This document shows positions 42,449-55,464 of a DNA stretch of 64,000 nucleotides, one piece after another (position 1 is the stretch's first letter; each line of letters opens with the position of its first letter). Under the pieces are notes generated by a model, which did no database searches, was not told where the DNA came from, and saw only the letters and a program-made list of their open reading frames with translations. Where the stretch lies: the NCBI GenBank assembly GCA_001599975.1, contig BCIO01000004.1, positions 781,434-845,433 of the forward strand, read 5' to 3'. Source of the DNA: Cystobasidiopsis lactophilus. Taxonomy: Eukaryota > Basidiomycota > Agaricostilbomycetes > Agaricostilbales > Chionosphaeraceae. The position numbers were made by a program, and so were the translations under genes.

Positions 42449-44362
42449 TCACTCTTCATGCAAGTTCTCCCGAGGCCCGTTGAACCATTTGCGCTGCACA
42501 ACTCTTAAGTGATGACCAAGGAAGCGCGGAAGCTCACTCACGGCCGAGACAGCGTACCAAAGGAGCGCCAGCGAAAGGGTCCCTCCAAAGAGCAACGAGG
42601 CCCAATCTGCAATGTGGAAAATATGAGCAAAACAGACGACTCGTCTGGGAAAGAAGACTTACTCATAGTCTGGGGCGTCAGGTCGCTGCCCTTCACTGTC
42701 GGGAAGAGAAGGACGGGAACGATGAGCGCAACAAACGCGACCGCTACGGCATTGATCGGTTTGCTCAGTCTCCCTAGAGACCAGGGGCCAGGATTGAAAC
42801 GAGAGGAGGGAGAGAACAGTTTAATGGCTACAGGCAACGCAAAGGCCGTATATTGGGCGATCGCGACGATGGAGAAGACAGCTGGAGCAATGGTTTGGCC
42901 ACGCAGGCTGTGCTTGGAGCGCAATACAACTTACCAGAAATGGCGACAGGCCCTCCAAACGACAACAGCCCAATCAAGGCTCCGACCACGCCGACAAAAA
43001 TAGTGCACCGCACTGGTGTGTTTGTTGTCTTGTTGATCTTTCGGAAGAAGTGCGAGAAAGGTAGCACATCGTCTCTAGAGTAGGCGAATACGACGCGGGG
43101 CGACGCAGTCAGGCAACTCACGCCCACAAAGTAGGTGGCGGCAAGAATGATGACGAGAACACCAAGGCCGCCCTTTCGCCCTAGCACTTTCGTTCGAACC
43201 GTAAACTTAGCTAGGTAGTTTTTCTATAATCTGTTGGAAAGAGACTTACCATTCACACAGTAGGTGGCCATCGGTTGACCAACATCCGAACCAAGAATAA
43301 TAGATGAATCTGAGCAGCCGTTAGCAACACCCCAATGTCAAAGGGGATTGATCTACCTCCTAGGGTGTATGCAATGACCAAGATGACAGCGAAGCCTAGG
43401 ACACCGCCCAAAGTCGTCGTCAGGGTGATGGCGCGTGGGGCAGCGATATTTGCATTGGCCGACTCCTCCGACAAGTGGAAGGGCGCATCGAAACCAGCAA
43501 GAGTGTAGATGACGGCAAGGAAAGACTGCAGGAAGGCAAAGCCGTCCGGCCACTCGGTGCCGTTGCTGAAGCTGGTCCAGACTTCCTTGCTGGGAAGAAA
43601 TTTTGGCTGCAACTTGGTGGCTGAAGGGATCACGATCAAAAATATCAACACCAATGCCGTGTTCAGTAGGGCGCCAAAGCCGTTGATGTACGTCAAGGAT
43701 CGAGTCGATGCGCTGGTGAGCATGACTTGAGTGGCGAGGATCGCCAGGTAAACAAGGTAGGTGTGCCAGTTCTTTTGCGAGTAGAACGGATTAAAGAGGG
43801 TGGCTACCGATGTGATCAGAGAGGCAAGGGCCCAGTCGATGGACGGGCCGGTCAAGACCTGTCCAACCAAATTGCTCCATCCGACAACCCAGGCACAAAG
43901 GGGGCCGTAGCCCGCCGGAGCAAGCACGTAGCTGGCGTAGTAAAGACCGCCGGCAGTCGGGAGAGAAGACGCTATTTCCGCCATGGAGAATCCCAGTGCT
44001 TGAATGAGGATGGCGCAGACAATCCAGCCCCATCTGTTTAGCATATTAGCTTACAAGATCTTAAATCGGGCTCTAGGACTTACACTGCCCCGACAGACCC
44101 AGCAAAACCGAACGAAACGCCCAAAACGGTGGCGATCGATGGCACCAGACCGATCACGCTGAAAGCAACCGAGAACGCAGACCACAGCGAGAACTCCCGC
44201 TTGAACTCTTGCTTACTGAGGGAGAATCTAGATCAGAAGCGCGAAAAAGTCGATGCAAGGCAAGAGGGCTCACTAGCCAAGTCCGTGCAAGACGGTCACG
44301 TCGCCGCGATGCCGGTCGTCGGGTAGCGGGTCGAGAATGGTCTCCGCATCTTTGTCTGACAT
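42449..44362 (-). CDS. Amino-acid/GABA-type permease (APC family)
   Basis: A 12-helix transporter of the amino acid-polyamine-organocation superfamily, closest in pattern to fungal GABA/choline permeases. N-terminal tail MSDKDAETILDPLPDDRHRG, then SKQEFKREFSLWSAFSVAFS and VSFGFAGSVGAVWGW... The helix 3 signature MAEIASSLPTAGGLYYASYV is intact. Later: AGFDAPFHLSEESANANIAA, SRDDVLPFSHFFRKINKTTN and TPVRCTIFVGVVGALIGLLS. A last exon adds RKWFNGPRENLHEE. At least five introns. The substrate is uncertain. A glutamate decarboxylase lies 17 kb away; a functional link is speculative. Confidence 0.87.
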
Positions 44363-45316
44363 CCTTATAGCAGTCTTAATGATTGCTCGTCGGGCGAGAG
44401 AGTCTAAGGAAGGTTTTGAGAGGCAGAGGCACATTTGGCGTATTTTTGGTCCGGGATGGCGCCTTCCTTGTTTTCGTTCTCCGCAGGGTCCAGACCGGCA
44501 AGTAGAGCCATCGAGGGGCCGACATTTGAGTCAAAAAAGGTGACAGGGAAGGAGTCCAACACGAAGCCTGGGCACCCTCGCATTTTGCTTTCACATCATT
44601 ATTGTGAGAAGCGTGCAGCAGCATTGCCGGGGTCAAGCAGTCTTCCGACACATCAAGGCGAATGCATAAGGTGTCAAGTAGCGCGTAAGTGGCCGCCGTT
44701 TGATTGGAGGCAGTGAGCAAATTAAATGGGCACGAATCATATCCGGACTGAGCCCGTGCGCATGGATCACTGCGTATGCCAGCGTGCAAGCATACACGCT
44801 CGATGGCGATGCAGCGGAGGAGAGGCTGCTTTGAACATCGTGCATCACGGTTGCTGAAAGACCTGCGAGGCAACGCCACCATCATGATCATGTTTGCCAC
44901 CGAAGCGCTGAAGCGCCAGCAACTGTCGGGCCCTCATCCTCGAGGCTACGAAGTACTAGCAGGCATAGAAACGGAATAGAAAAGCACGAGTCGCCATAAC
45001 TCAACTCTCGCCACGCTCACAGCTTGCCTCTTGACCCGGGCCGTCGACCTGCCTTGCCCTGTCGTGCCAATTACGCATACGCGACTGGCACTGACTGTAG
45101 TTCAGACTTCCTTGGCCACCTCGCGCGACCTGTTGTGGAGCTGCCCGTCCTCAGCAGAGCACCCAGGGGATTTTTTTGGCGGGCAGGGCAGACGGACAGC
45201 GTGAACTGGACCTTTTGTTCCTCTACTCCCCTCAAGAGTAAACAGATGTATCAACTTTACACTGCCTGATGCGTTTGTTGACCATGGCTGTAGACTTAAC
45301 AGAGTCAAACCCCAGA
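44363..45316. other. About 0.95 kb without a supported gene
   Basis: Divergent promoter region between the permease and F-box-like gene 2. Frames on both strands lack recognisable motifs. Confidence 0.4.
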
Positions 45317-46807
45317 ATGGCCCTCACCCTCACGGACCTGCCTCTGGAGGTCCTCGAAACCATCGCCAGCGACCTGTGGGGCATACCGCATCTCCTCATT
45401 TGGCCAACTGCCGATGAAGCCACTGGACACGCTTCGGATGAAGATTCGGAAGGTGATTGGCCGGAGCAAGCGAAGTCGATCATGCAATATGGCACGGACA
45501 TCAGGGCAGCAGCCGTCTGTCGCGTTCTCTATCAAGCTTTCAACCCCGTCTTCTGGAAGAGCTTCGCCGTTCGCATCAGCAAATACCACCTTTCAAACCA
45601 TCACAATCCAAAGGATGGCATCGCCTTTTCCACCATCGCTGAAAGTTTTCTCGACCTCCAACGACCTCTGCGACACGTCCAGCACGTCACTTTCGCTCCC
45701 GCTGCTGATACCTTCATGCAGCCCTTTCTAGAGACGTTTTCTCGGATCTGCTTTGTTCAGTTTCGATTGACAAGAGACCGATAGACGTGCGCCTGGATCT
45801 AACCTACTTCAAACCGAAAAAGATCCAGACCTTTTTTTCAAGCGGGGATTGGGACTGGAACCAGCTGGTGGAACTTCACATCGACTTTGGTGGCAAATTC
45901 TCCGCGCCATTCGATTTGGATCTCTTTCCCCGACTTCGGAAAGTCAAGGTTGCTTACACCCAATGTACGCTCTTACATCAAAATCGCGTCTACATGCTGG
46001 GCCCATTGTGCGTGGCTACGTGGCTTGTCGGGCGACAAGCACTCTTTCTGGAAGACGAGTTTCTGCTGCATTTCGCCGATTACCTTGGGCTGTGTCAACG
46101 AGAGGACAGGCAGCGTATTCTTCAAGACATGGGCAGAGCTCATCCAGAGTCCTCTGTGTCGGTCGCATTCTACACGTCGTTCACCAACGACGCCTCTCGT
46201 CGTTTCGGTTGGAGTCAAGTCGTGGCCGCTCTGCCTTTAGCGATGCATGAGTTCAGCATCACGATGCAGTATGACTCCGGCGACCTGAACACTCTTCGGT
46301 TTTCCGAGGTCGACGGCTGGTCGCAATTTGCCCGCTTCACCAACTTGGCTCATCTGTATGTCGAAATCGATGCCATCCATGTACCAATTGCGCCGGCCGA
46401 TACTCCACCTTTCAGTTTCGGCACCCCGCTCCCGCCGAACGCCGGCTGCTTGCTCTTGAATTCTTTGAACGCTCCGACCTTGCGATGTTTGGCCCTCACC
46501 CTTAATTCACGATTGCCACCCGAGCACGAGCAGCTCTTCACCCAGTCTATGTTGGCAATGTTGACCCAGAAGCCTTGTCTCGTGCCGGCTTTGCAGGAGC
46601 TGCATTTTGATCTGCGCGAGGAGGTGGAGTGGAGGGATTGGCAGGGATTGCAAGACCTTCGGGTGGTCGCTGAGAGGCGAGGTATCGGGGTTAGATGGAA
46701 TTTTTCATGGCCGGCGGGCACTGAGGTGTGTTTGCTGTTGGTTTGTTTGCGCTGACTGCACTGAAGTGGCGACTACCTTGATGCAGCACACGAGGCTGCG
46801 GGACTGA
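45317..46807 (+). CDS. F-box-like protein 2 (paralogue; frame change or intron)
   Basis: The start MALTLTDLPLEVLETIASDL matches F-box-like protein 1. The frame opened there stops at 45782, while homology continues in the next frame from about 45732 (RDVFSDLLCSVSIDKRPIDV). Either the gene carries a frameshift, or a 46-nt intron (45686-45731, GTCACT...TCTAG) joins QHVQH-type sequence to RDVFSDLL, at the cost of about 20 residues present in copy 1. A 3' intron (46726-46786) adds the tail HTRLRD. Shared blocks: NQLVELHIDF, LFPRLRKVKVAYTQCTLL, WSQVVAALPLA and PNAGCLLLNSLNAPTL. Confidence 0.55.
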
Positions 46808-47353
46808 AGGCTCCGATGGCGGCCGACTCGAGCTCTTTTGCTCGATACAAGGTGGGCTTGAATTATGCCTATCGCTACATGCACCCATTGACTGAACAAT
46901 GGCACAAATCAAGGAAGCGCGGCTGAGCGTTCACTTGCTCCATTTCGCGGCTATTCTTCCGCCGAACTCTCTTCACGGTCTCAAGTCTCTCGCCACAGAG
47001 ATCGACGCGTCAATGTCTTGAATCTGGTGGCAAACAAAGCCTACTCGAGCCAAGACGACGCGTCCTTAGCGTAAAGCCTATCCCAGCACAGGGCAAAAAA
47101 ACAGCGGGAAGGCGGAGGGGCAACAGGGGCTTCGTGGAAGTCTCTGGAGACGCCCAAGTCGCAGGAGTTGTTGGGGATGCATCTCGTCTTCGCTCTTGCA
47201 ACTGCTTTCCGCGCGCAAACGCAGATCTTGAGGTTGTTGGGCAAGTGACGTGCAGAGCACGAGCCTCCAACGGCTTTTGTACCCTTTTTTTGAGCTCGGC
47301 CAAACCCAGCCCTGCCCAATTCGCTTTGGTCGTCAAAGGTGGCTCAATAGTGG
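46808..47353. other. About 0.55 kb without a supported gene
   Basis: Likely promoter of the large Ser-rich gene. Minus-strand frames here have no motif. Confidence 0.4.
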
Positions 47354-50300
47354 ATGTTTCGACGGCGCAAGACGAGGCCGCGGCAGCAGGACAGGCCGGT
47401 CATCGACGATGGCAGCCCTCCGCTCGACGGTCGCAATGCGCCTTTGAAGCTGCCCTCGGCGAACGACTTTAGGACGTCGCTCATCCTGCGTGCGTTGTTT
47501 GGCTTCTTAGTGCTGCTGTTCTGCCCGTGGTAACGAGTCGATCGAGCAGCCCACTTGACCCAGCGCTTTGCTTTCCTGCGCGGCGCCGATGGCTCTCTTG
47601 TGTCTCTCGAACGCATGCAGTCTGCCCTTCGGTTCGTCCACACTTTAATTCTAATGATCAGCCACTCATGCAGCATGTAACAGACACCAGAGGGAGACTG
47701 GCTACTTGACAGAGCAGGAGGAGGCCGACCTTCTCTACGAGTTTCGGGTGCAGGCCGCCCGCGAGCGCCGCCATCCCCAGCCGCCTGCCATCGCGCCCGT
47801 GCGCCAAGCTCGTACAGCGCCCGTGTCGCCCGCGCCCATCGAGGACGCGGTGACGCCCACGACGCTGGAGGATTTCCACAAACAGCGAGTCCGCGCTGCT
47901 TCCAACGCCGGCGCCTCCTCCACCATGTTCGGCCACACCGTCGGCTCAGAGGCCTTGGATCGGGCAAGAGGGGACGATAGCCCAACAAAGCAGCGGGTGC
48001 GAGGGGCGACCAACGCCAGATCAGCGCCCACCTCGCCCATCGGCACCCCTAAGCGCGGCGTCCGAGCTCGATCTGACACCAACGACTCCTACTTCTCTGA
48101 GGAATCCTCCAGGCCTTCTTCCTCCGGCGGCGAGCTCAGCAGTGGGCCGACAACGGACGAGTCGTTTGGCAACATCAATGTCACATCGCCAGGGGCTTAC
48201 GGGCTGGCATCAAAATTGCGCGCTCATGCGTCCGGCTTGGCCTCTCCCCCGGCCTCAGCCTCTCTCCCGCAACCTCGTCTCAGAGCTCCCTTGACGTCGG
48301 ACCAGTTCAACAGGCTGTCCCGCGTGCTAGACGACTTGGAGATGACCTTCACCGGCAAGCTCGCCTCCGGTGGGAGCACAAAGGTCGGAAGCTTGCCGTC
48401 TGCCGCAGAGGAGGATGTGGGCGATCCGAACTCTCTAGAAAGCGACACGGAAGAAATCGACCCCGTTCTGTCTCGCCATACCAAGCTGCTTCTCAGCCCG
48501 CCAAGGCTTTCGCCGGTGCCCTCCGTGGGAAGCGGCACTTTGGTGGCGGCCTCTCCTGGCGCCCGCAGCATCGCCTCTTCGGAAGTGTCAGAGGCCTCGG
48601 CAAGTCTGCAAGGGGCTTTGTTGGACCCGAACGAGGACGGCGAAGACGACTTGGTCAAGACCCCGACTCTGGAGGAGCCGAGCCAACACCTCCAAGCCTC
48701 CCCTTTTCCCCATAGCCCTTCTTCTGCTGGCGACTACTCAGACTCCACCGCCACAAACCATCATCTGCAGCCTTCGCCGAGCATTACTTCCTCCCCGTCG
48801 TCTTCCTCGGGCCTCGCCCCACCCTCACCTCCTCGAGATGGCGCTGACTCTACGTTGTCGACGCCATATCAAATCTTTCAGCACATGTTCCCTTCCCCGC
48901 CTGGAGCGGCCGCTGACGAAGATGGGGTAGAGCCGCAGCAACAGCAGCGGGCGCTCAGCCCATTTGAACAAATGTACAACTCCAACACTTCGGCTGCTTC
49001 TTCCAGCCCACGCCAATCCTTTGAATCATCTTCTAATCAACCCTCATCTTCTTCACCTTCAAAAGCCGGCCATGGGCCAACGTTGTCCCAGAGCACCACT
49101 GACATCTCCACCGCTCCGTCCGGCATCCTGTCCCCGCGCCACATGGCCTCCTCCAACTCGCTCATGTCCGCTGGCGGGTCAAGCTATTGTCCAGATCTGT
49201 ACAACGACTCGGAGGAGGACGACCCGCTGGAATACGGCACCTCCAAAAGACGCGATCCGTTCGAGTTTGACTCGAGCTTCGATAACTCGGCCGAGCTCGA
49301 CACTTCCATGCCTGAGTCGCTTGAGGCAGAGCTCGCGGCGAACCCGACTGTCCTCAACGGCATCCACCTCTCTGAAGTCGCCTACATCCAGTCCGAGCTT
49401 GTCAAGTCGGCCTTGTCGTCCTCGCCACCTCCTCTAGAGCTGGATGACCAGGCAGTCGAAGAGCAGGTCGAGCAGATTGCTGATCCCAAGGAGGCCACAG
49501 AACGCGTGCACTCGGCGGAATACTCCGACTCGGTCCACTCGGTTATGAACGGCGGCAAGACGCCTTCCTTGCACGAGTCTCTGGCTTCCCCATCTGTCTC
49601 AACCGAGTCTTATGACTCGCACGCTTCTTTCCCGCCCACTCCGCTGGAAGCAAACTTGTCTCAACAGCAGCAGCAACCGCCACAGCAGCGCCAATCGGTT
49701 CAGGCGGAATCTGAGACCTCGCACAAGAGCGTGCCGGAGAAAGACATTGGTGCGTAGCATTCATCGACATCCCATCAGGATCTCAATTGATCCATCGGCC
49801 CATAGATTCGCCGCGGGTGTCCGGCTCGTTTGACAACATGGTCCAGACGACACCGCGCAGACCTTTGCAAGAGATTGGCCAGAAAACCGCTGCTACGTCT
49901 TCGCCACCACCTTTCACGGAGCGCTCTAGTCCGATTCACCCGTCCGCTGTGCCCCGGTCGCGGTCGGTGAACCGCGCCACTTCCAACACCAACTCGGTGC
50001 TCTTGCGGAATGTGGCCGAGCAAGCAGCGGCCGCCACTGCGGCGCTCAAGTCTGAAGCTGCCCCTCGAGCACCTTCATTGTCCCGCCGCAAGTCGAGCAA
50101 GACCCTCAGGCCATCTGACATCTCCGTCCCTCACCTTGTTTCATCGTCGGCCAAGCTCAATCTTAACAACTTGGTCGAGATCCCCAATGCACCGCTCGAT
50201 CGAGAATCTGAGCCTTTCCAAAAGCACGTCCGCAAGACCAGCTCCTCCTTTGGGCTTCGGCACAAGGTGATGCGCAAGTTCGACGGCAGCAAGAGCACCA

Positions 50301-52422
50301 GCCACTTGCCCAGCGGCGGCGAGGATATCACTCCCTTCAACCCGGCCGACTTTGCCTCTTCTTCTGCTGCTGGCCAGCGTAGTACCGCTGTCTACAATCC
50401 AAATCATTTGGGCAGCCCAGACCCACATCAGTCGTTTTCGTCTTCATCGCCCCATTCGCCCAATACCACACTTTATTCCAACCCCAGCGGACCTTCTTCA
50501 CCATTGCTCAACCGCTCGGGCTCTTCAAACTCCAACAAGCTCGATAGCTCTGCCGATATCTCGAACGGCAGCATCAAAGGGCTCTTCTCCAAGCTCAAAA
50601 AGCGCAAAAATTCGGACAGCGTCACCTTGAACTCGCCCCCTTTGCCCTTCCCGTCCGTCGACGACAAATCGACTCCGCCCATGCCGCACGTCAGCCAGTT
50701 CACCTCTTTTGACTTGGAGCAGACGCCTGTCCAGCAGACCGCCGGCTTAGGGCTGGAATCTATCCCAAGCCCGCCGCTCTCGGCCTCGTCGAGTAGTCGA
50801 ACGCCTGTGTCTTACAACGTGTCTAGCCGTCGCAAGAGAGCCGGCTCGCTATCGGTCGAAAACTCGCCTGTGCTGCCCCATAGCCCGGGCGGCTCCACTA
50901 ATGGCTCCATCAAGAGCAAGGCAGCCCCGCCAATCCGCGAGTCCTGGGTGCCACCAGACCCAGAAGCATCTGCGGCGTCGTGGAGGAATAGCTCGGATGT
51001 GCTGGACTTGCCACCGCCGCAGACGGAAGCCGATACCATCCGAAAGCTCAAGGAGGCCGCCGAAGCCTTAGGCTTGGACGCGGCCAAGGTCGACAAGCTG
51101 GTAGATGAAGCCCGCCAATCTGTCAGCCCGTCTTCCATGCCAGCAATATCTGAGGAAGGGCCTCCTACTTCGACAACTTCGGCGTCGGCATCCAGGCAGC
51201 CTTCTGTTGTCCGCCGCACGATAATAATGGCATCAGAGCAAGCTCCAGAGGTCAAACGCAACTCTCTTCGCCGGTCTCTGACGCTCAGCGAAAGCAGCGC
51301 CAGGCCGGTTTTGGCTCCATTGAGCAAGTCGGTGAACACCCACCGCCGGGTTAGCAGCGAGATCAGCATTGCAGAGGCTCGCAATGGGCCTTTAATGGCC
51401 CTTCGATCGGTGCGAGATCGTGTCCCGACTGTACGTGGAGCGTGTTCTCCTCCAATTGACCAAAGGCTGATCCGGTCAAACAGCCTCCGCCAGCTCACGG
51501 GCGCCACTCAAGGCATCGTTCCTCGACCGAGCTCTCCCGCCAGCCCCTGCCCTCTCCCACCTATATCAACAGCAACCTGCGGGCAATGGAGGCCCGGCTT
51601 AGCAAAAGCACTTCGCATGCCGGCTCCATCTATGGCCTTTACCACGACGAGCAGCCAACACGCGAGGTCGTCATTGCCTCTGGCAGACTAGCCAACGCTA
51701 CCGACGAGTCCTCTCCTCGCATGTCGACTTCGACAGACAAAGTGTCGGTCGCCGAGCACCCAGCCATCGCCCCGGGTGACCGCCTCGAGATCGACGAGAT
51801 GACGGACAACTCGCTGGTCTGGCAGGTCGTCCGCGACCTTCGCCGCACCAGCACGATCTCGGATCACTTCTCGAGCCTGCACTCGCGCCAGTCGTCTGGC
51901 GACAGCGCGTTCCTCCCGCCGACCTCTCTGAGCCGCTCGCAGCACTCTTTACCCTCTCGCATGACTGTCGCCCCTCGTCCTTTGATTACGGCAGAGAAGC
52001 TCAAGCTGGTCGTCTCTAACAACAAGCACAGGCGGATGCTCTCGAACGAGAACGGCGTGGGCGGCTTGACCTACATCAAGAGCCCGCCGCTGCCAGCGAA
52101 GGAGGATGGCCAGTTTGAGCAGCAGCAGGAGAACAGGTCTGGCTTCACGAGCGAGACGCAGGTGTACGAAGCAGATGACAACCTGGTGTCGTCTCTGATC
52201 GAAGACGTAGGTTCTCGATTGGTCCTTCATCCGCTCTCGATCAAGCTGATGTCTTCCATTCATCCCCTTCAGCTCACGTCCAACATGGACGCCGGCAGCT
52301 TCAATCTGGTCAGGGCCGAGTCGATCTCGAAAATCAGAAACGCAGCGGCCAATCGTGTGCGCGGCCTCACCCTTCGCAGCAACCGGCGCGCGGAGCCAGC
52401 TGTTCAAGAGCAAGTGGCCTGA
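47354..52422 (+). CDS. Large Ser/Pro-rich protein of unknown function
   Basis: No enzyme domain is recognised. Exons 47354-47489, 47550-47631, 47684-49749, 49806-51430, 51466-52206 and 52273-52422 close in phase to 1,599 residues. The N-terminal 100 residues look conserved: MFRRRKTRPRQQDRPVIDD, LKLPSANDFRTSLILPHLTQ, RFAFLRGADGSLVSLERMQS and YLTEQEEADLLYEFRVQA. The remainder is low complexity, with Ser/Thr-Pro sites, Gln runs and basic patches (NGSIKGLFSKLKKRKNSDSV, KHVRKTSSSFGLRHKVMRKF). A short helical motif is IRKLKEAAEALGLDAAKVDK, UBA-like in look. The fifth intron is only 35 nt. The pattern suggests a phosphorylated scaffold (inference). Confidence 0.75.
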
Positions 52423-52759
52423 AGAAAGCTATTTCGGATGTGTTTGATTTACGTTACCTCTCTTGGGATGATCTTTCGGTGCAGCATTGTTTCGCTTAAT
52501 TCATTTTCACTCCCTAAGCAAAACGCGGACCCCTCATTGTACATTTTTACTTGCAACAACTCAAAAGGCGCACTGCGCAGTTCACTTTCTCTGATCGTGT
52601 TGGGGGGCAAAATGCTCTGCGCGATGCTCGAATGCATGTTTAGAAATGCAAAAAAGAACGAGGTTGGGAACTCCGCAGATGCGGATCTGATGCTGTCTCT
52701 TGGGTGCGTGCAGTGGTGTAGACCCGTGAGCGTCGACATGGCCATTTGGGGCCCAAGTT

Positions 52760-54223
52760 TTATTCGCCCACTTTCCACAGGGCTCGACCCTTCTTCGGCT
52801 TGGCCACCACCTCGACATTGCTGCCGCCCGAGCCGGTCGAGCCAAAGGCCAAGACGGCCGTCTCGATGAACGGGGCGTCCGGCTGCTTCTTGCGCCTCTC
52901 CGAGATGCACTTCTTGGCAAAAGTGAACTGTAGAGGGACATTCAGCTCTGCAGTGAATTAAGAGAGGGAACTTCCACCCACCCTCTCTCGGTCGCCGGGA
53001 GGGAAGTCGGCGCTTTCGATGACGGTTTTGAAGAGGTTGAACGGCAAGGTGGAGTAGATTTGCAAGAGCATGGCCTGGCCCTGGGTCGAGGCGGCGCCGC
53101 CCTGAGCTGCGCCTGGGGCCAAGTTGGGGGTGCTGCCGCCAGGCTGGGCGGCGTGGGGCAGGGCTGGGGTGGTGCTGAACGCACCAGTTTGGTGTGGGAG
53201 GATGTTGGTAATGTGGTGCAAGAGCTGGTCGCGGAGCAGCATGGCGGTGGGGCCGTACATGAGCGTGGAAACGGGGGCGGCGCCGGCGCCCTCGATGGAC
53301 GACGTTGGGGTGGGCGGTGCCGAGTATGGGCCACCGACAGAGGGAGGAGGGGTGGCAGTGGGCGTCTGGATGAAGTTGAACCAGTCCAAGATGGCAGTGG
53401 GCTCCGTCAAGGTGGCCAAGGTCGACTTGCACAGCTCGAACGCCAGCTCCGCCAGATCTGTGCAACCATCATCTTATACGACTTCCTTTGAGCAAGTGAG
53501 GGAAGAGCCAGCGCACTGTCAATCTGCAAGGCAAAGGCGGCCGCCAAAACGGCTCTTGCGTTCTCCGGCGTCAAGCGATGCCGGGCCTGGGACGAGTACA
53601 GGAAGCCGACGGCCGTGCAGAAGGCATCTGTGAGTTCGTTAATACGTTAGACAATAGAAAGCAATGTCTGGAGTAGCGTGGCCACCCACCCTGAGTGATG
53701 TTGGCGTCTGGGAGCACCAGTTGCAACTCGTAGCTCGTTTGCTGTAGCATCCGCTGTAGCAGCACCGGTGATCTGTGGTGTCCTCTCATACCGCATCAGT
53801 AATCATAGAACTGATGAGGGGATTCGAGCGACCACCCACCTGGCCAAGATGATCTTGTGCAGAGCGTACACCCGGCGCTCGTCGTGCAGGCTGACATCCA
53901 CCGACACGTCCGCCCACTCAGCATTGCCCCATCCAGCGCCGTACCTGTTTGGTCAGCGTAGCAGTCAGAGGGAACTCGAGAAGCCGACGACGACAGGAAG
54001 AGACCCACTGTAAAAGGCAGCGACGGAGCAAAGTCCCAACGATGAGCTGTGGCAAACGGGTACTTCAAGAGCAGCAGGCACGCACCAGATGCTGCGTGAT
54101 GGCGACGTCGTGGCTGTTGTCGTCGTAGAGGGCCTGCAAAGACTCTTCGCCGGCCTGGCTTGTCGACGCAAAACTACCCCCGTTGTTGGCGCCGTTGGAG
54201 GAGTAGGTGCCGTTCATTGCCAT
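52760..54223 (-). CDS. BTB/POZ domain protein
   Basis: A BTB domain mediates dimerisation or cullin-3 binding. It reads EWADVSVDVSLHDERRVYAL, HKIILARSPVLLQRMLQQTS, YELQLVLPDANITQ and FCTAVGFLYSSQARHRLTPE. A BACK-like helical region (LAAAFALQIDSALAELALEL, CKSTLATLTEPTAI) and a Pro/Ala-rich insert follow. The tail ends IETAVLAFGSTGSGGSNVEV and KPKKGRALWKVGE. The N-terminus (MAMNGTYSSNGANNGGSF) is disordered. Several introns. A TATATAG lies at 54260-54266 on the coding strand, only about 40 bp from the ATG. It converges with the Ser-rich gene (338 bp between stops). Partner unknown. Confidence 0.82.
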
Positions 54224-54603
54224 TGCTTGTGTTTTTGGTATGTGTGTAAAGTGGCGGGGCTATATAACTAGGCAGGAAGGGCAGACGGCAGACGGCAGCA
54301 CACGGACAACTTTGCGGGCACCAAGCCAAAAAGTTTCTGATGCCCGTGCCCCTTTCAATTTGTGGCAGGTTCCAGATTAAATGGAGTTGGGCGCGTAGGC
54401 TAATAGTACAAAGTGCTGTCGAGCAATCCTGCTGCTCTTGACGCTTAATCCCAAGCAAAAGCCGGGCAAACTGGAATGGGGTTGAGCGTTGATGACGGCG
54501 GAGCGGCAACGAACAGAGACGCACCAGCGCTTTGATTGCCTACTCATTAGACACTTGACAGCACCAGCATTCACAGGCATCGAGCCGGTGGCGAAATCGG
54601 CGG

Positions 54604-55342
54604 TCATAGGGGAGCACCGTCCTTCCATTTCGCCTGGTCGCGAGGTCATTAGTCGACGAACTCCCCGTGAAGGTGAGAGTCGATGCTCACTAGTAGCAGA
54701 TTCTCCTTCTGGTCCGCTTTACTCTGCAGCTTTTCCACACTCGGCGTGTTGAAGTAAGTGGCGAGCTGGTCGAGCAGCCCCTTGTCAATGTTGTAGTACT
54801 TGATCAGCTTGTCCAAGTCCTGCCGCGTCTCCACGTCCTTCCTGGCGTCCAGTAAGCCCGCGACAGCTTCAATGGGCAGCCTATTCCGAGTGGGGATGCC
54901 AGCTTCCAGATCGTCTTTGGATCGCTTCGATAGAATGGACAGCATTTGGTCGCCCTGTCGCCACCTTTTAAGCTTAGGAGGCCTGGCATGGCAGACCGCG
55001 ATGACCTACAGGCTTGAAGTTCGTAGAATACTTGGGCACTTTCACCGGCCCCAGCGTCTTCATCCGAGCGATCAGATCTGGGTCGATGGCGTCCGCATTG
55101 ATGACTGTTCTCTCCGCGGGACCTTAGCAGGGCTCTGCTGGGGGCAATCCAGGCCGAGAGCAACCTTCGTCTTTGTGGTCCACAGCACGAGCAGGGATAG
55201 ATTTCGAGGGAGAGGCGAACGAGGGCACTTGGGGCGGCGCCGCTTGAGGCCGGGGGTACTGAGGCCGGGCAGCCTGCTTCTTGACGCTGGCTCTGGCAGT
55301 CTCCACTACTTCTTGTGCAGCTCTACTGCTTGATTGGCCCAT
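54604..55342 (-). CDS. NDUFAF4-like complex I assembly factor (probable)
   Basis: Exons 55342-55165, 55122-55010, 54954-54691 and 54633-54604 close in phase to 194 residues. The start MGQSSSRAAQEVV has Gly2, as for N-myristoylation. The C-terminal region (RLPIEAVAGLLDARKDVETR, DLDKLIKYYNIDKGLLDQLA, TYFNTPSVEK) follows the pattern of human NDUFAF4: an I-EA-xLL helix, a hydrophilic turn, then Y-x-I/L-D-K-xx-x-L-L-xY. The middle reads VKVPKYSTNFKPGDQMLSIL. The last exon is only 10 codons. NDUFAF4 helps build the matrix arm of complex I. The neighbours are mitochondrial too. The similarity is seen by eye only. Confidence 0.55.
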
Positions 55343-55464
55343 CGTGGATCTCAGAGAATGGACGTCGGGTGCAACATGACGCGATCCCAAAAATTTCGGA
55401 TTTGACCTTTCTTCCACTGTTGGCCACCAGCTTTGTCCAAAAGACCTTTTGATTCATTGTGACC

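Noticed and set aside
23436-44362. A GABA metabolism cluster made of glutamate decarboxylase and the GABA-type permease.
   Set aside because: They are 17 kb apart with unrelated genes between, and the permease substrate is not established.
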